Of a stretch of 64,000 bases of DNA, positions 1 through 6,905 are shown piece by piece. Below the pieces are notes generated by a model. That model ran no database searches. It was not told the origin of the DNA and saw only the letters and a program-made list of their open reading frames with translations. The DNA is taken from positions 1 to 64,000 of the forward strand of contig JAJZUS010000002.1 of assembly GCA_021848365.1 (NCBI GenBank), written 5' to 3'. The position numbers were made by a program, and so were the translations under genes. Position 1 is the first letter of the stretch. Each line of letters begins with the position of its first letter. Source of the stretch: Actinomycetes bacterium (GTDB taxonomy: Bacteria; Actinomycetota; Acidimicrobiia; Acidimicrobiales; RAAP-2).

Positions 1-140
1 GCGAGTTCAGTGCCGGGTGAACCCTTCTCCTGCTCAGGTGCCTGCGGTCCTCGCCGCCCACTAAATCGCGAGAAAAGCCCTCTCGGGCACGGGTATCAAC
101 CTAAAAGGCCCCTGAACGCCGAAACCTTGGTCGAGTCATT

Positions 141-671
141 TTGGAGCGCCAGGCCGACGAGGGGTGGGGCACGAAGGTGATTGAGCGGCTCTCGTCGGAC
201 CTGCGCCGGGAGTTCCCGAACATGACCGGCCTCTCACCTAGGAACCTCCACTACATGAGAAAGTTCGCCTCTGAGATGCCGGAGGCAATTGTGCAACAGG
301 CTGTTGCACAATTGCCGTGGGGGCATGTGACCGTGCTATTGGATTACGCGGATGAACCTGCTGTCAGGACGTTTTACGCCCAAAAGGCAGTCGAGGGTGG
401 GTGGAGCAGAGCGGTGCTGCTCAACCAAATCAAGAGCAGCCTTCACCTGCGCGCCGGCGCCGCCTCGTCCAACTTCGAGCTCACCATACCCGCGGAGCAG
501 TCGGAACTCGTCCAGCAGATGGTGAAGGACCCCTACAACTTCGAGTTCCTTACACTGGCTGCCGAAGCCGCTGAGCGCGACGTAGAGACCGGCCTGGTGG
601 CCAACCTGGCCAAGACCCTGCAGGAGTTGGGGGTGGGACTTCCGCGAATTACGTGTGGCCAGGACTTCTAA
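141..671 (+). pseudogene. 5' half of a split YhcG/DUF1016-type PDDEXK nuclease gene
   Basis: The protein reads as the N-terminal helical domain of the YhcG (DUF1016) family, with the family-like stretches ERQADEGWG, LSPRNLHYMRKFA and DPYNFEFL. The family pattern runs to LQELGVG at about residue 165 and then breaks into unrelated residues and a stop, because an element is inserted at 634. Reading is open from 105, and family-like residues LGRVI precede the TTG at 141, but the usual more N-terminal helix is absent, so the 5' end looks lost too. The matching C-terminal nuclease domain resumes at 2137. Joining the halves without the element and one target copy (634-2136, 1,503 nt) restores a single frame of about 316 codons. 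The family is linked to DNA or restriction-related functions; this copy is presumably inactive. Confidence 0.85.
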
Positions 672-837
672 GTCGGCAAGGGACGCGTAGCACCTTGACC
701 GGTGGAACGTGAATGATTGGTGCTTGGAACGCTGTTTCGTGCAGTGATTGACATGCACGCCTGTGAGGTGTTGGTGGTTCTCCAGTTGCGTGCTCGAGAT
801 TGGGGTACTGGAACACTGCATGAGGAAGGAGGCGCCT

Positions 838-2013
838 ATGAAATATCGAGTGCTCGCGGCGATATCGTTGGCGATAGCGATGGCCTCGTGGGTACCAGTA
901 CCGAGTGCAGGCGCGTTCACTTCCCGTAGATTGATTTCGCTCTGGTTCTCGACCCCTACCCAAGGTTACGGCTCGGTGATTCAAAGCGATTTCTCATCGA
1001 GCGGTGCTTCCGAGACGTGCACCGACTACATCGGACGCACGAGCGACGGAGGTCGTCGCTTCCAAGACTTCACGAAGATCCGCACTTGGAACTGCACGAA
1101 CGCTGCAGACGCCACGGCTCTCATCTTCGACCACGCCGGGGACGGCTTCTTCTACGGCCCCAATCTCTACGAGAGCCATGACGCTGGCACCACGTGGTCA
1201 CGCGAGCGAACGCGTGGCCGAGTGGTGGACGTCTCGACCATTGGACGTTCCGTGTGGATGATCGAGGCGCAGTGCACGGCACAAGAAGTCTCGCGGAACG
1301 CCAAATGCCCATTGAAGATGCTGCAATCCTCGGACGGAGGACGTACGTGGTCAGATCCCATTGCTCTACCTGGGAGTTCCTTCGAATACGCGGCTGCGGC
1401 CTCTGCGCCCGCCGTGGTGCAGACGTTCCTTACGCGATTAAGTGAACGCCGGGCCGTGTACTCGAACAGTCCCATAGTCTCCGGGGACGTGAGCAGCGGT
1501 CGCGTCCAAACGTGGGTGACGAGCGACTCCGGTCGGAGGTGGATGCGACGTGACATCATGTGCGCCATCCCAACCATCAGCGAGATGCTCGCTATTTCGC
1601 CGTCGGGTGTCTGGACGGCAATCTGTGCCGGCCAGCCGGCCGCCGGGAGTCAGGCGAAGGCGGTCATGCGCTCGACGAACCAGGGGCGAACATGGAGATT
1701 TGTGAGCGGGTGTTCCACATCGCAGCCGTCTTGTGATGGGCCGCTCACTGCCGGCTATCTCGGCGTCCTTAGCGCCCCGAGCCGCTCGCTCCTCATCGAG
1801 TCGGGTATGAGAAGCTCTCTCCACGTCAGCACAGACGGAGGACGCACGTGGAGGTCGATCAATGGTGCGGTGTCGGACGCGGGAGATGGTGTGGTGAGTC
1901 TTCAGTTCCTCAATGCTCACCAGGGGTGGGGGCTGACTTCGTCCTCGAATCTGATTATCCGCACCGTTGATGGTGGGGTGCGGTGGCAGACGTATAGAGC
2001 AGGAGTCGGGTGA
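838..2013 (+). CDS. Secreted Asp-box (BNR/sialidase-like) beta-propeller protein, passenger of the element
   Basis: The protein has 391 residues. Start is the ATG at 838, preceded by AGGAAGGA at 823-830. An N-terminal signal peptide of about 27 residues (basic MKYR, a hydrophobic stretch, then Ala-rich PSAGA) suggests export. At least six Asp-box-like repeats of the S-x-D-G-G-x-x-W type are visible, for example TSDGGRRF, SSDGGRTW, STNQGRTW, STDGGRTW and RTVDGGVRW, spaced like blades of a beta-propeller. Several Cys pairs suggest disulphides. Such folds occur in sialidases, YCF48-like and sortilin-like proteins, and no catalytic sialidase residues were identified, so the function is unknown. 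It is the only gene in the element and is therefore cargo, not a mobility gene. Confidence 0.75.
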   Translation: MKYRVLAAISLAIAMASWVPVPSAGAFTSRRLISLWFSTPTQGYGSVIQSDFSSSGASETCTDYIGRTSDGGRRFQDFTKIRTWNCTNAADATALIFDHAGDGFFYGPNLYESHDAGTTWSRERTRGRVVDVSTIGRSVWMIEAQCTAQEVSRNAKCPLKMLQSSDGGRTWSDPIALPGSSFEYAAAASAPAVVQTFLTRLSERRAVYSNSPIVSGDVSSGRVQTWVTSDSGRRWMRRDIMCAIPTISEMLAISPSGVWTAICAGQPAAGSQAKAVMRSTNQGRTWRFVSGCSTSQPSCDGPLTAGYLGVLSAPSRSLLIESGMRSSLHVSTDGGRTWRSINGAVSDAGDGVVSLQFLNAHQGWGLTSSSNLIIRTVDGGVRWQTYRAGVG

Positions 2014-2090
2014 GGCGTTCCCGTCGTGTCGACCAGCACGGTCGTATTAATGCTCATCGCTGCTGGCGCGTAGGCTAAAGGTCGATTTTC

Positions 2091-2128
2091 GCGCGGAACA
2101 ATTCGCGGAACGTCGCGCGGAAGTCCCA
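2091..2128. repeat. Iterated GCGGAA motifs in the right end of the element
   Basis: The right end holds three spaced copies of a GCGGAA core: CGCGCGGAAC at 2091-2100, CGCGGAAC at 2104-2111 and CGCGCGGAAG at 2114-2123. The last lies in the terminal inverted repeat. The left end shows one copy in inverted sense at 640-646. Iterated subterminal copies of this kind often bind a transposase. That reading is an inference. Confidence 0.5.
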
Positions 2129-2129
2129 G

Positions 2130-2594
2130 TTGGGGGTGGGGTTCTATTACGCCGGTCGCCAGCACCGCCTCGTGCTCAAGGACGACGATGGTACCGAGAA
2201 CGAATTCTTCCTCGACCTTCTCTTCTACCACCACTTCCTGCGCCGTTTCGTCATCTTCGAGCTGAAGATCGATGAGTTCCGAGCCGAGTACGCGGGCAAG
2301 CTGAACCTGTACTGCAACGCTGTCGACGATCAGCTACGGCACGTTGACGGCCACGACGGTTCGACCATCGGGATCCTGTTGTGTGCGTCTCGATCGAGAG
2401 TGGTGGTCGATTACGCGCTGCGGGGTATTGGTTCGCCACTCGCCGTGGCGGAGTACACCTTCACGCAGCTTCCACCAGAGTTGCAGGATGCTCTCCCGTC
2501 CCCCGAGGACCTCGCCCCGTTTGCCCAAGAAGCGCTGAGGGAGTCCGAAATGCCCCCAGACGAAGAAGACGGCCCGGGGCCAACCACGGCATAA
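2130..2594 (+). pseudogene. 3' half of the split YhcG/DUF1016-type nuclease (PDDEXK domain)
   Basis: This is the C-terminal nuclease domain of the gene begun at 141. It continues from the duplicated target site as GVGFYYAGRQHRL and keeps the family's catalytic region, with the Asp in FFLDLLFYH and the E-x-K pair in IFELKI, followed by AGKLNLYCNAVDD. The domain is thus undamaged, and the gene is broken only by the insertion and the missing 5' end. No ribosome site precedes the TTG at 2130, so separate translation is doubtful. Confidence 0.85.
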
Positions 2595-2709
2595 CCAGTG
2601 GACTCCGACCGCGATTCTGCACAAATGGCGGGGGTGGGGGTGGCACCGACCACGAAATGTCTTGGTTACCATCATCGTCTACCGAGAATCCACGAATTCG
2701 TCGGAATGA

Positions 2710-3015
2710 CTACTGGAGTTCCTCACCAATGACTTGCCAGCGCCCGCGTCCAAGACATTGAAGGGACGCTGAGCTGCCGCGCCCGCTCGCCAAACGCTGG
2801 ACGGCCTTCTCCACCGCCCAACGCCGCCGCGGATCATTGTCCGGGTTCAGGCGGGCTACCAAGTCCCTCAACCTGAATTGGCCCCGTTCATCCACCAGTT
2901 CCGGCAGAACCGACAGGATCTCGTCGCGCACCGTCCGACGCTGCGGACCAGGGCGAACACCGATCTGGAAGGACTCGAGCCGAATCAGCCACGGTTTCGC
3001 CTGGGGTGACGGCAC
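2710..3015 (-). CDS. Small winged-helix-like protein, island paralogue 1 of 4
   Basis: About 101 residues, not assigned to a named family. The four paralogues (here, 4004-4354, 6572-6871, 8131-8442) share a PQAK...RLE/GAF N-terminus, a V-RPG segment, then VRDEIL-VLPEL, a DLVARLNP segment, RRRWAVEKA-x-RLA and a C-terminal GRGRW/Y. This helix order ending in a strand pair resembles a winged-helix DNA-binding domain; that is inference. The start is set at GTG 3015 because it aligns with GTG/ATG in the other copies. One extra base here puts the upstream GTG out of frame, and TTG 3024 is an alternative. It is divergent from the HTH/RES pair. Confidence 0.7.
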   Translation of the reverse strand: MPSPQAKPWLIRLESFQIGVRPGPQRRTVRDEILSVLPELVDERGQFRLRDLVARLNPDNDPRRRWAVEKAVQRLASGRGSSASLQCLGRGRWQVIGEELQ

Positions 3016-3031
3016 CTTCCACAAACCTGGC

Positions 3032-3050
3032 TTCTATCAGGTAGAATAGG
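3032..3050 (-). promoter_or_regulatory. Shared upstream motif of paralogue 1
   Basis: Read on the minus strand this is TATTCTACCTGATAGAA. It corresponds to the motifs upstream of paralogues 2 (4369-4388) and 3 (6887-6905). The common pattern is TATxxT followed by ACCTGATCAAA, with the TATxxT box 25-27 nt before the chosen start. It looks like a -10 box with an adjacent operator-like element. Confidence 0.5.
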
Positions 3051-3122
3051 CGGGAAGCCGGCTGTCTGCATCGTGGTTGCTGGCTCGTCACAACATCGGC
3101 GACCCTCTCCACCTGCGTGTCA

Positions 3123-3152
3123 GTGACTGTGACATCCGCACTGTCATATACT
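3123..3152 (+). promoter_or_regulatory. Promoter of the HTH/RES toxin-antitoxin pair
   Basis: A -10 box TATACT lies at 3147-3152 and a -35-like GTGACT at 3123-3128, with an 18-nt spacer. An inverted repeat TGACA/TGTCA at 3130-3134 and 3142-3146 sits inside the spacer, a plausible operator for autorepression by the HTH protein. A strong ribosome site AGGAGG lies at 3160-3165, before the ATG at 3173. Confidence 0.5.
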
Positions 3153-3172
3153 GAGACACAGGAGGTGCGGTC

Positions 3173-3520
3173 ATGTCCGTTCAAATCGACGAGTCATACG
3201 CCGACGTGGTTCGGCGTCTCATGGCGACGGGTCACCTATCAGTGCGCGAAGTCGCAGGTTTCACCGGAGTCCAGCCTCGCGAAGTAAATCGTTGGCTGAA
3301 GCGAGAATCGACGCCAGGGCCCCGTAGTCGCACGCGGGTGCTCGATACAAGTTACGTGCTCGTTCAGCTCGCAGAGGTCTACCGTCCCGAAGGTGTCGAG
3401 ATATGGCTTCACACACCAAACCGCGATCTGGACGGAGCACGCCCGGCCGATCTGCTTGAACGGGGCGCCACCACGCCCGTGCTTCGTGCCATTGCCCGAC
3501 TCAAGGGAATGGGCGCCTGA
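3173..3520 (+). CDS. Xre/MbcA/ParS-like antitoxin of a RES-domain toxin pair
   Basis: 115 residues. The N-terminal half is a helix-turn-helix (HLSVREVAGFTGVQPREVNRWL, residues about 22-43). The C-terminal half, with VLVQLAEVYRPEGVEIWLHTPN, DLDGARPADLLERG and a closing helix, matches the toxin-binding domain (DUF2384 type) of antitoxins paired with RES toxins. It would neutralise the following RES protein and repress its own promoter. The ATG at 3173 follows AGGAGG by 7 nt. The toxin follows directly downstream. Confidence 0.85.
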   Translation: MSVQIDESYADVVRRLMATGHLSVREVAGFTGVQPREVNRWLKRESTPGPRSRTRVLDTSYVLVQLAEVYRPEGVEIWLHTPNRDLDGARPADLLERGATTPVLRAIARLKGMGA

Positions 3521-3585
3521 CGGCTGGTCCATCTAGGGCGACATTCGACCTCGTCACCGTACGAGGGACCTTCTTTCGACATGCG

Positions 3586-4053
3586 GTGCCGAGCGCCACG
3601 TCTTTGGTGGGTAGTAGTGCAGGCGGTCGTTGGAGTCGTGCAGGAACTGTTCCAACGCTCTACCTCGCCCGTCCGAAGGACTCAGCCATCATCGAGGCGT
3701 ACCGCCACCTCGTCGACCCTAGTGAGGAAGGAGGAATGACGGGGAGCATGGTCGCCCTTCGCAAGCTCCTGCAGATAAGGGTTCACCTGGAAGGAGTCGT
3801 TGACTTGCGACCGGCCGCAGCTCAGCGCCGATTCGGCCTTTCCACCCAGGACCTGGCCAGTCCTGTCGGTGACTACGAAGCTTGCCAACGTGTCGGTGAA
3901 CTGATTGCTGGACGCGGGGCCCGAGGACTCATCGCCCCCGCCGCCGAAGGTGGCGGTGAAACCCTGGCGATCTTTGGACGTACTCCTGCTGCAGGGCTGG
4001 ACGTCATCTCGGTGGAGGACTGGGATGGCCTACCCCCAGATCCTCGTCGCTGA
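3586..4053 (+). CDS. RES-domain toxin (putative NAD+-degrading)
   Basis: At least 155 residues. The RES-family pattern is clear: GGRWSRAGTVPTLYLA with the Arg, then SAIIEAYRHLV with the Glu, and a C-terminal RGLIAPAA segment. Characterised RES toxins such as MbcT consume NAD+; activity here is inferred. The listed GTG at 3586 is probably not the true start. The frame stays open upstream into the antitoxin stop and encodes FDLVTVRGTFFRHAVP, which resembles the usual RES N-terminus. There is no ATG, GTG or TTG there, only CTG at 3517, so start choice or a lost start codon is open. Its 3' end overlaps paralogue 2 on the other strand by 50 bp. Confidence 0.8.
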   Translation: MPSATSLVGSSAGGRWSRAGTVPTLYLARPKDSAIIEAYRHLVDPSEEGGMTGSMVALRKLLQIRVHLEGVVDLRPAAAQRRFGLSTQDLASPVGDYEACQRVGELIAGRGARGLIAPAAEGGGETLAIFGRTPAAGLDVISVEDWDGLPPDPRR

Positions 4054-4354
4054 TGTCCTTTCGCCGCATGCGGTAGGCGCCCGACCTCGAGGACGTTTTC
4101 ACGGCCTCGACCTCCGAAGTGCGATTAGCCAATCGCACTAGCGCCTTCTCCACCGCCCACCGACGACGTAGGTCGTCGTCCGGATTCAGGCGGGCTACGA
4201 GGTCCCCCAACCGGAACTCTCCGCGCTCATTGATCAGCTCGGGCAGCACCGCCAGGATCTCGTCGCGCACGGTCCATCGCTCCGGACCAGGGCGAACACT
4301 GATCTGAAACGCTTCGAGGCGAACCAGCCACGGTTTCGCCTGGGGTGACTGCAC
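4004..4354 (-). CDS. Small winged-helix-like protein, island paralogue 2 of 4
   Basis: About 116 residues, same unrecognised family as the protein at 2710-3015. By eye about four fifths of the DNA positions match copy 1 across the central 230 bp. It keeps VRDEILAVLPEL, DLVARLNPDDD and RRRWAVEKALVRLA. The C-terminal wing is altered (SGAYRMRRKD) and a roughly 20-residue tail runs into the 3' end of the RES gene on the opposite strand. The start GTG 4354 is chosen by alignment with the other copies, with GTG 4360 possible. It is divergent from the excisionase/PIN pair. Confidence 0.7.
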   Translation of the reverse strand: MQSPQAKPWLVRLEAFQISVRPGPERWTVRDEILAVLPELINERGEFRLGDLVARLNPDDDLRRRWAVEKALVRLANRTSEVEAVKTSSRSGAYRMRRKDISDEDLGVGHPSPPPR

Positions 4355-4368
4355 CTCCACAGAATGCC

Positions 4369-4388
4369 TTTGACCAGGTTTTATACTG
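4369..4388 (-). promoter_or_regulatory. Shared upstream motif of paralogue 2
   Basis: On the minus strand this reads AGTATAAAACCTGGTCAAA, matching the TATxxT-ACCTGATCAAA pattern of copies 1 and 3. The TATAAA box (complement of 4380-4385) is 25 nt before GTG 4354. Confidence 0.5.
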
Positions 4389-4511
4389 CCTTCGACTTTG
4401 CCACTGGGAATAATGGAGCTGGCGAAGTGCCCCGAAGAGCCACCACCGCACTGTCACTAGTATCGTATAAAACATAAGTGCGTGCGATTTGAGCGATAAG
4501 GGAGGCGCGTG

Positions 4512-5036
4512 ATGCCAGAGACTGATCTGCGTGAAGAGACCTACTTGCCCCTGGAGGGCGGGACTGACCTGGCTGACCTGGCCGCCTTCCTTCGGTCGGC
4601 CGAGAGCCACCGCGCACTCTTGCGCGGCGGCCACCTCCTTCTCGGTGCCGACGGGGATCAGGTACCCCTGCCCGACGAGGTCTATCGCGTGCTGCGCCAG
4701 GTGGTCGACGCATTGAGCCACGGCCTCGCCGTTACCGTCGCACCCCAGACTCAGGTGGTGACGACCCAGCAAGCCGCCGAAATCCTTGGAATCAGTCGGC
4801 CCACCCTGATCCGCATTCTCGACGCCGGCCAGGTCCCCTACGAGCGCACCGGCAAGCACCGCCGCCTGCTGCTTCGCGACGTGCTCAGCTACCGGGAGCG
4901 CCGTCGTAGCGAACAGCGCGCCGTGCTCGATTCCCTCGCGGTTCCCCTCGACGAGGAAGACGACCTCGACCAGATGCTCGCGACGGTCCGCGAAGCCCGT
5001 CGCGAGGTGGCCGCCCGGAGACACCGGGGCGCCTGA
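4512..5036 (+). CDS. Excisionase/MerR-type HTH antitoxin of a PIN-domain pair
   Basis: 174 residues. The middle region VVTTQQAAEILGISRPTLIR (about residues 85-104) followed by PYERTGKHRRLL is the helix-turn-helix and wing of excisionase-type DNA-binding proteins. The acidic C-terminal tail (VPLDEEDDLDQML) probably binds the toxin. ATG 4512 is preferred over the adjacent GTG 4509 because GGAGG at 4501-4505 lies 6 nt upstream of it. The stop abuts the GTG of the PIN gene, so the two are translationally coupled. Confidence 0.85.
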   Translation: MPETDLREETYLPLEGGTDLADLAAFLRSAESHRALLRGGHLLLGADGDQVPLPDEVYRVLRQVVDALSHGLAVTVAPQTQVVTTQQAAEILGISRPTLIRILDAGQVPYERTGKHRRLLLRDVLSYRERRRSEQRAVLDSLAVPLDEEDDLDQMLATVREARREVAARRHRGA

Positions 5037-5612
5037 GTGTTCGCAGCGCTGCTCGATACCTCGGTGCTCTGGCCGAGCACTCAGCGCGACTTTCTCCTCT
5101 CACTCGCTGTCGAGGGTCTATACCGGCCACTATGGAGCTCCGTCATCCTCGAGGAGCTCCAGGAAACCGAGAAGCGCAAATGGCTGAAGTGGGGTACCGA
5201 ATCCGCCGACGCCGAGCGACGCGCCCTTCGCCTGGTTCAGGAGATGCGCCGGGCCTTCGATGATGCCGAGGTGCTGGGTTGGGAGCCTCTCGACGGCACC
5301 TTTGGGCTGCCGGACTCCAACGATGAGCACGTCGCCGCCGCGGCGCTGCTGGGTGGTGCCGGCGCCATCGTCACCGCGAACTTGAAAGATTTCCCTCGCC
5401 AGAAGGTTCCCGGGCACATCGAAGTGCTCTCTCCGGCAGAGTTCGCGGCTTCCACGGTCGCGATTGATCCGCTTGCCGGACGCCGTGCTCTCTTCGAAAT
5501 GTCTATGCGCCGTGGCCGAATAGGGCCGCTGCAATCCCCTACGGAGATCCTCCAGTTGCTCGTCGACCGCTACGGCATGAGGGAAGTCGGCGAGATGCTC
5601 AGGCCGACGTAG
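5037..5612 (+). CDS. PIN-domain toxin (VapC-like ribonuclease)
   Basis: 191 residues, beginning at the base after the antitoxin stop. PIN-fold acidic residues are visible: Asp in LLDTSVLWP near the N-terminus, Glu in VILEELQETEK, and the Asp pair in LPDSNDEHVAAAALLGGAG, followed by IVTANLKDFP. The family cleaves RNA; the target is unknown. About 60 residues after the core form an extra C-terminal helical region. Together with the preceding HTH protein this forms a complete type II toxin-antitoxin pair. Confidence 0.85.
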   Translation: MFAALLDTSVLWPSTQRDFLLSLAVEGLYRPLWSSVILEELQETEKRKWLKWGTESADAERRALRLVQEMRRAFDDAEVLGWEPLDGTFGLPDSNDEHVAAAALLGGAGAIVTANLKDFPRQKVPGHIEVLSPAEFAASTVAIDPLAGRRALFEMSMRRGRIGPLQSPTEILQLLVDRYGMREVGEMLRPT

Positions 5613-5671
5613 CTGCGCGCCGCCGCCGTCATGAACCGCGCTCGAGGGCTGAGCAAACGTAAGGTTTTGTC

Positions 5672-5878
5672 ATGAGCGCAGCCAGAGAGATGCCGTGGTG
5701 TAACGGCAGCGGACCAGGGAAGCCGTGCCAATGTCCAGACCCCCAATGGGAGTACTGCGACTGTTGCGGAGGTCGGGGGTGGCATGGTCCTAAGACGCAC
5801 GAAAGGTGCAGCCCCTGTCATGAGTCCGGCTTCAGGTGCAAGACGTGCCACGGCGCACAGCAACGCGGGGATCGATAG
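5672..5878 (+). CDS. Small Cys-rich zinc-ribbon-like protein
   Basis: 68 residues with ten cysteines, many in C-x2-C or C-x-C pairs (CQCPDP, CDCCGGRG, CSPCHESG, CKTCHG). The CGGRGW and CHESGF turns resemble the CxxCxGxG repeats of the DnaJ zinc-finger domain, so the protein probably binds one or two zinc ions. Function unknown. It begins 59 nt after the PIN toxin and could be part of the same transcript. It overlaps the converging gene at 5832-6470 by 47 bp. Confidence 0.55.
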   Translation: MSAAREMPWCNGSGPGKPCQCPDPQWEYCDCCGGRGWHGPKTHERCSPCHESGFRCKTCHGAQQRGDR

Positions 5879-6470
5879 CCGGAGGACTCACAGGTCCTTC
5901 GGGAGACGTTCCGTGCATCAGCCACTGTGTGAAGGGATCGAACTCCCGCCAAGCCCGCTCGTAGATGTCACGTCGCCCCTTCAGCCCGAGGTGTCGACCG
6001 ATGACCCGGTGGGCCCCGCCTCCCGGGAAGCAGCCATGTGGCACCAGAGCCTGCGAGCCAGAGATGCCCAGTGGTGAGATGACGGGGTAGATCTCATCCT
6101 TGGGCTCTTCGCGGATCGCGTACCAGGCACGGATCAGCTCCCACACCGCACGCTCGAGGGCAATCGGATCGACACGCAGCGCCTCCGGTCGCCGCCGAAG
6201 CACCCCGCGCCGGTCCCGGATGATGTCATCGTCTCCAAGGTAGACCCACGGGTACCAGACTCCCCGCGGAAACGTGTCAGGATGTCCATCACACGATCCC
6301 CAGGTGGGGATGCCACGGGCGTTGAGGGCGGCGACCAGTGGCAGGACACGGGCATCCATGCCTGGGTTTCCCCGGTGCCACCGAATCCAGCGCTCCAGCG
6401 TGGCGCGACTCGGGACCTCGAGATGATTCTTCTGCAGGCGCGGCAGCCACGGTATCGACACCTGGGACAC
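5832..6470 (-). CDS. Hypothetical protein with a GIPTWGSCDGHP segment
   Basis: 212 residues, function not recognised. Visible features are a basic N-terminal part (TLERWIRWHRGNPGMDARVLPLV), a central GIPTWGSCDGHPD segment resembling the small-molecule or metal site of several uncharacterised proteins, and Trp/Tyr-rich stretches. The GTG start at 6470 lacks a clear ribosome site. A neighbouring minus frame just upstream encodes CSLCGSAAIVRHLRQYAARH, which reads like a plausible N-terminus, so a frameshift near 6470 is possible. It may be a degraded or foreign gene. Confidence 0.5.
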   Translation of the reverse strand: MSQVSIPWLPRLQKNHLEVPSRATLERWIRWHRGNPGMDARVLPLVAALNARGIPTWGSCDGHPDTFPRGVWYPWVYLGDDDIIRDRRGVLRRRPEALRVDPIALERAVWELIRAWYAIREEPKDEIYPVISPLGISGSQALVPHGCFPGGGAHRVIGRHLGLKGRRDIYERAWREFDPFTQWLMHGTSPEGPVSPPAIDPRVAVRRGTSCT

Positions 6471-6571
6471 CGTGCCGCGCGGCGTACTGGCGCAGGTGTC
6501 TCACGATCGCAGCCGAACCACAGAGGCTGCAGTGGAACCGGCGCCCAGCGTTGACATCCGCCCAATCTTGG

Positions 6572-6871
6572 TCAGCCGCGCCGAAAACTGTAACGCCCGC
6601 GCCCCAAAGCTTCCAGCACCGGGTCGCTCACCCGCCTCCGGTGCGCCATCCGCCACAGCGCCCGTCCGATCGCCCACGTGCGCCGCTCGTCACCGGCGGG
6701 GTTGAGACGCGCCACGATGTCACGCTGAGACACGATCCCGTCGTCTCCAACGAGCTCATCCAGCACCGCCAGGATCTCCGTGCGGACACAACGTACCCCA
6801 CGACCAGGGCGAACGCCCACCCGGAAGGCTTCGAGGCGCACCGTCAGCAGTTTCGCCTGGGGTGACTTCAT
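6572..6871 (-). CDS. Small winged-helix-like protein, island paralogue 3 of 4
   Basis: About 99 residues, the most diverged of the four copies. It keeps SPQAK, RLEAFRVGVRPG, VRTEILAVLDELVGD, DIVARLNPAGDERR, TWAIGRALWRMAHR and the C-terminal GRGRYSFRR wing. Start ATG 6871 is the only ATG among the aligned starts, with GTG 6877 as the alternative. A TATACT box and the shared ACCTGATCAAA motif lie upstream. It sits beside the nucleotidyltransferase-type toxin gene at 6904-7533, on the same strand. Confidence 0.7.
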   Translation of the reverse strand: MKSPQAKLLTVRLEAFRVGVRPGRGVRCVRTEILAVLDELVGDDGIVSQRDIVARLNPAGDERRTWAIGRALWRMAHRRRVSDPVLEALGRGRYSFRRG

Positions 6872-6886
6872 CTCCACAAATAGTAT

Positions 6887-6905
6887 TTGATCAGGTAGTA
6901 TATCT
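6887..6905 (-). promoter_or_regulatory. Shared upstream motif of paralogue 3
   Basis: Minus-strand reading is GATATACTACCTGATCAAA, the clearest version of the motif found before copies 1 and 2. TATACT (complement of 6897-6902) is 25 nt before ATG 6871, and TGATCA is itself palindromic. Copy 4 lacks a comparable motif. Confidence 0.55.

Larger units (their letters stand above)
634..2128. mobile_element. 1,495-bp transposon-like element without transposase, carrying a secreted-protein gene
   Basis: The ends are perfect 13-bp inverted repeats, TGGGACTTCCGCG at 634-646 and its complement at 2116-2128. They are flanked by an 8-bp direct repeat GTTGGGGG at 626-633 and 2129-2136, as expected of a target duplication. 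Removing the element plus one duplication restores the reading frame of the nuclease it interrupts, which proves the empty-site sequence. The only substantial gene inside is the Asp-box protein at 838-2013. No transposase is present, so the element would have to be moved in trans. I do not recognise the transposase family from the ends; an 8-bp duplication fits several families. Confidence 0.85.
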
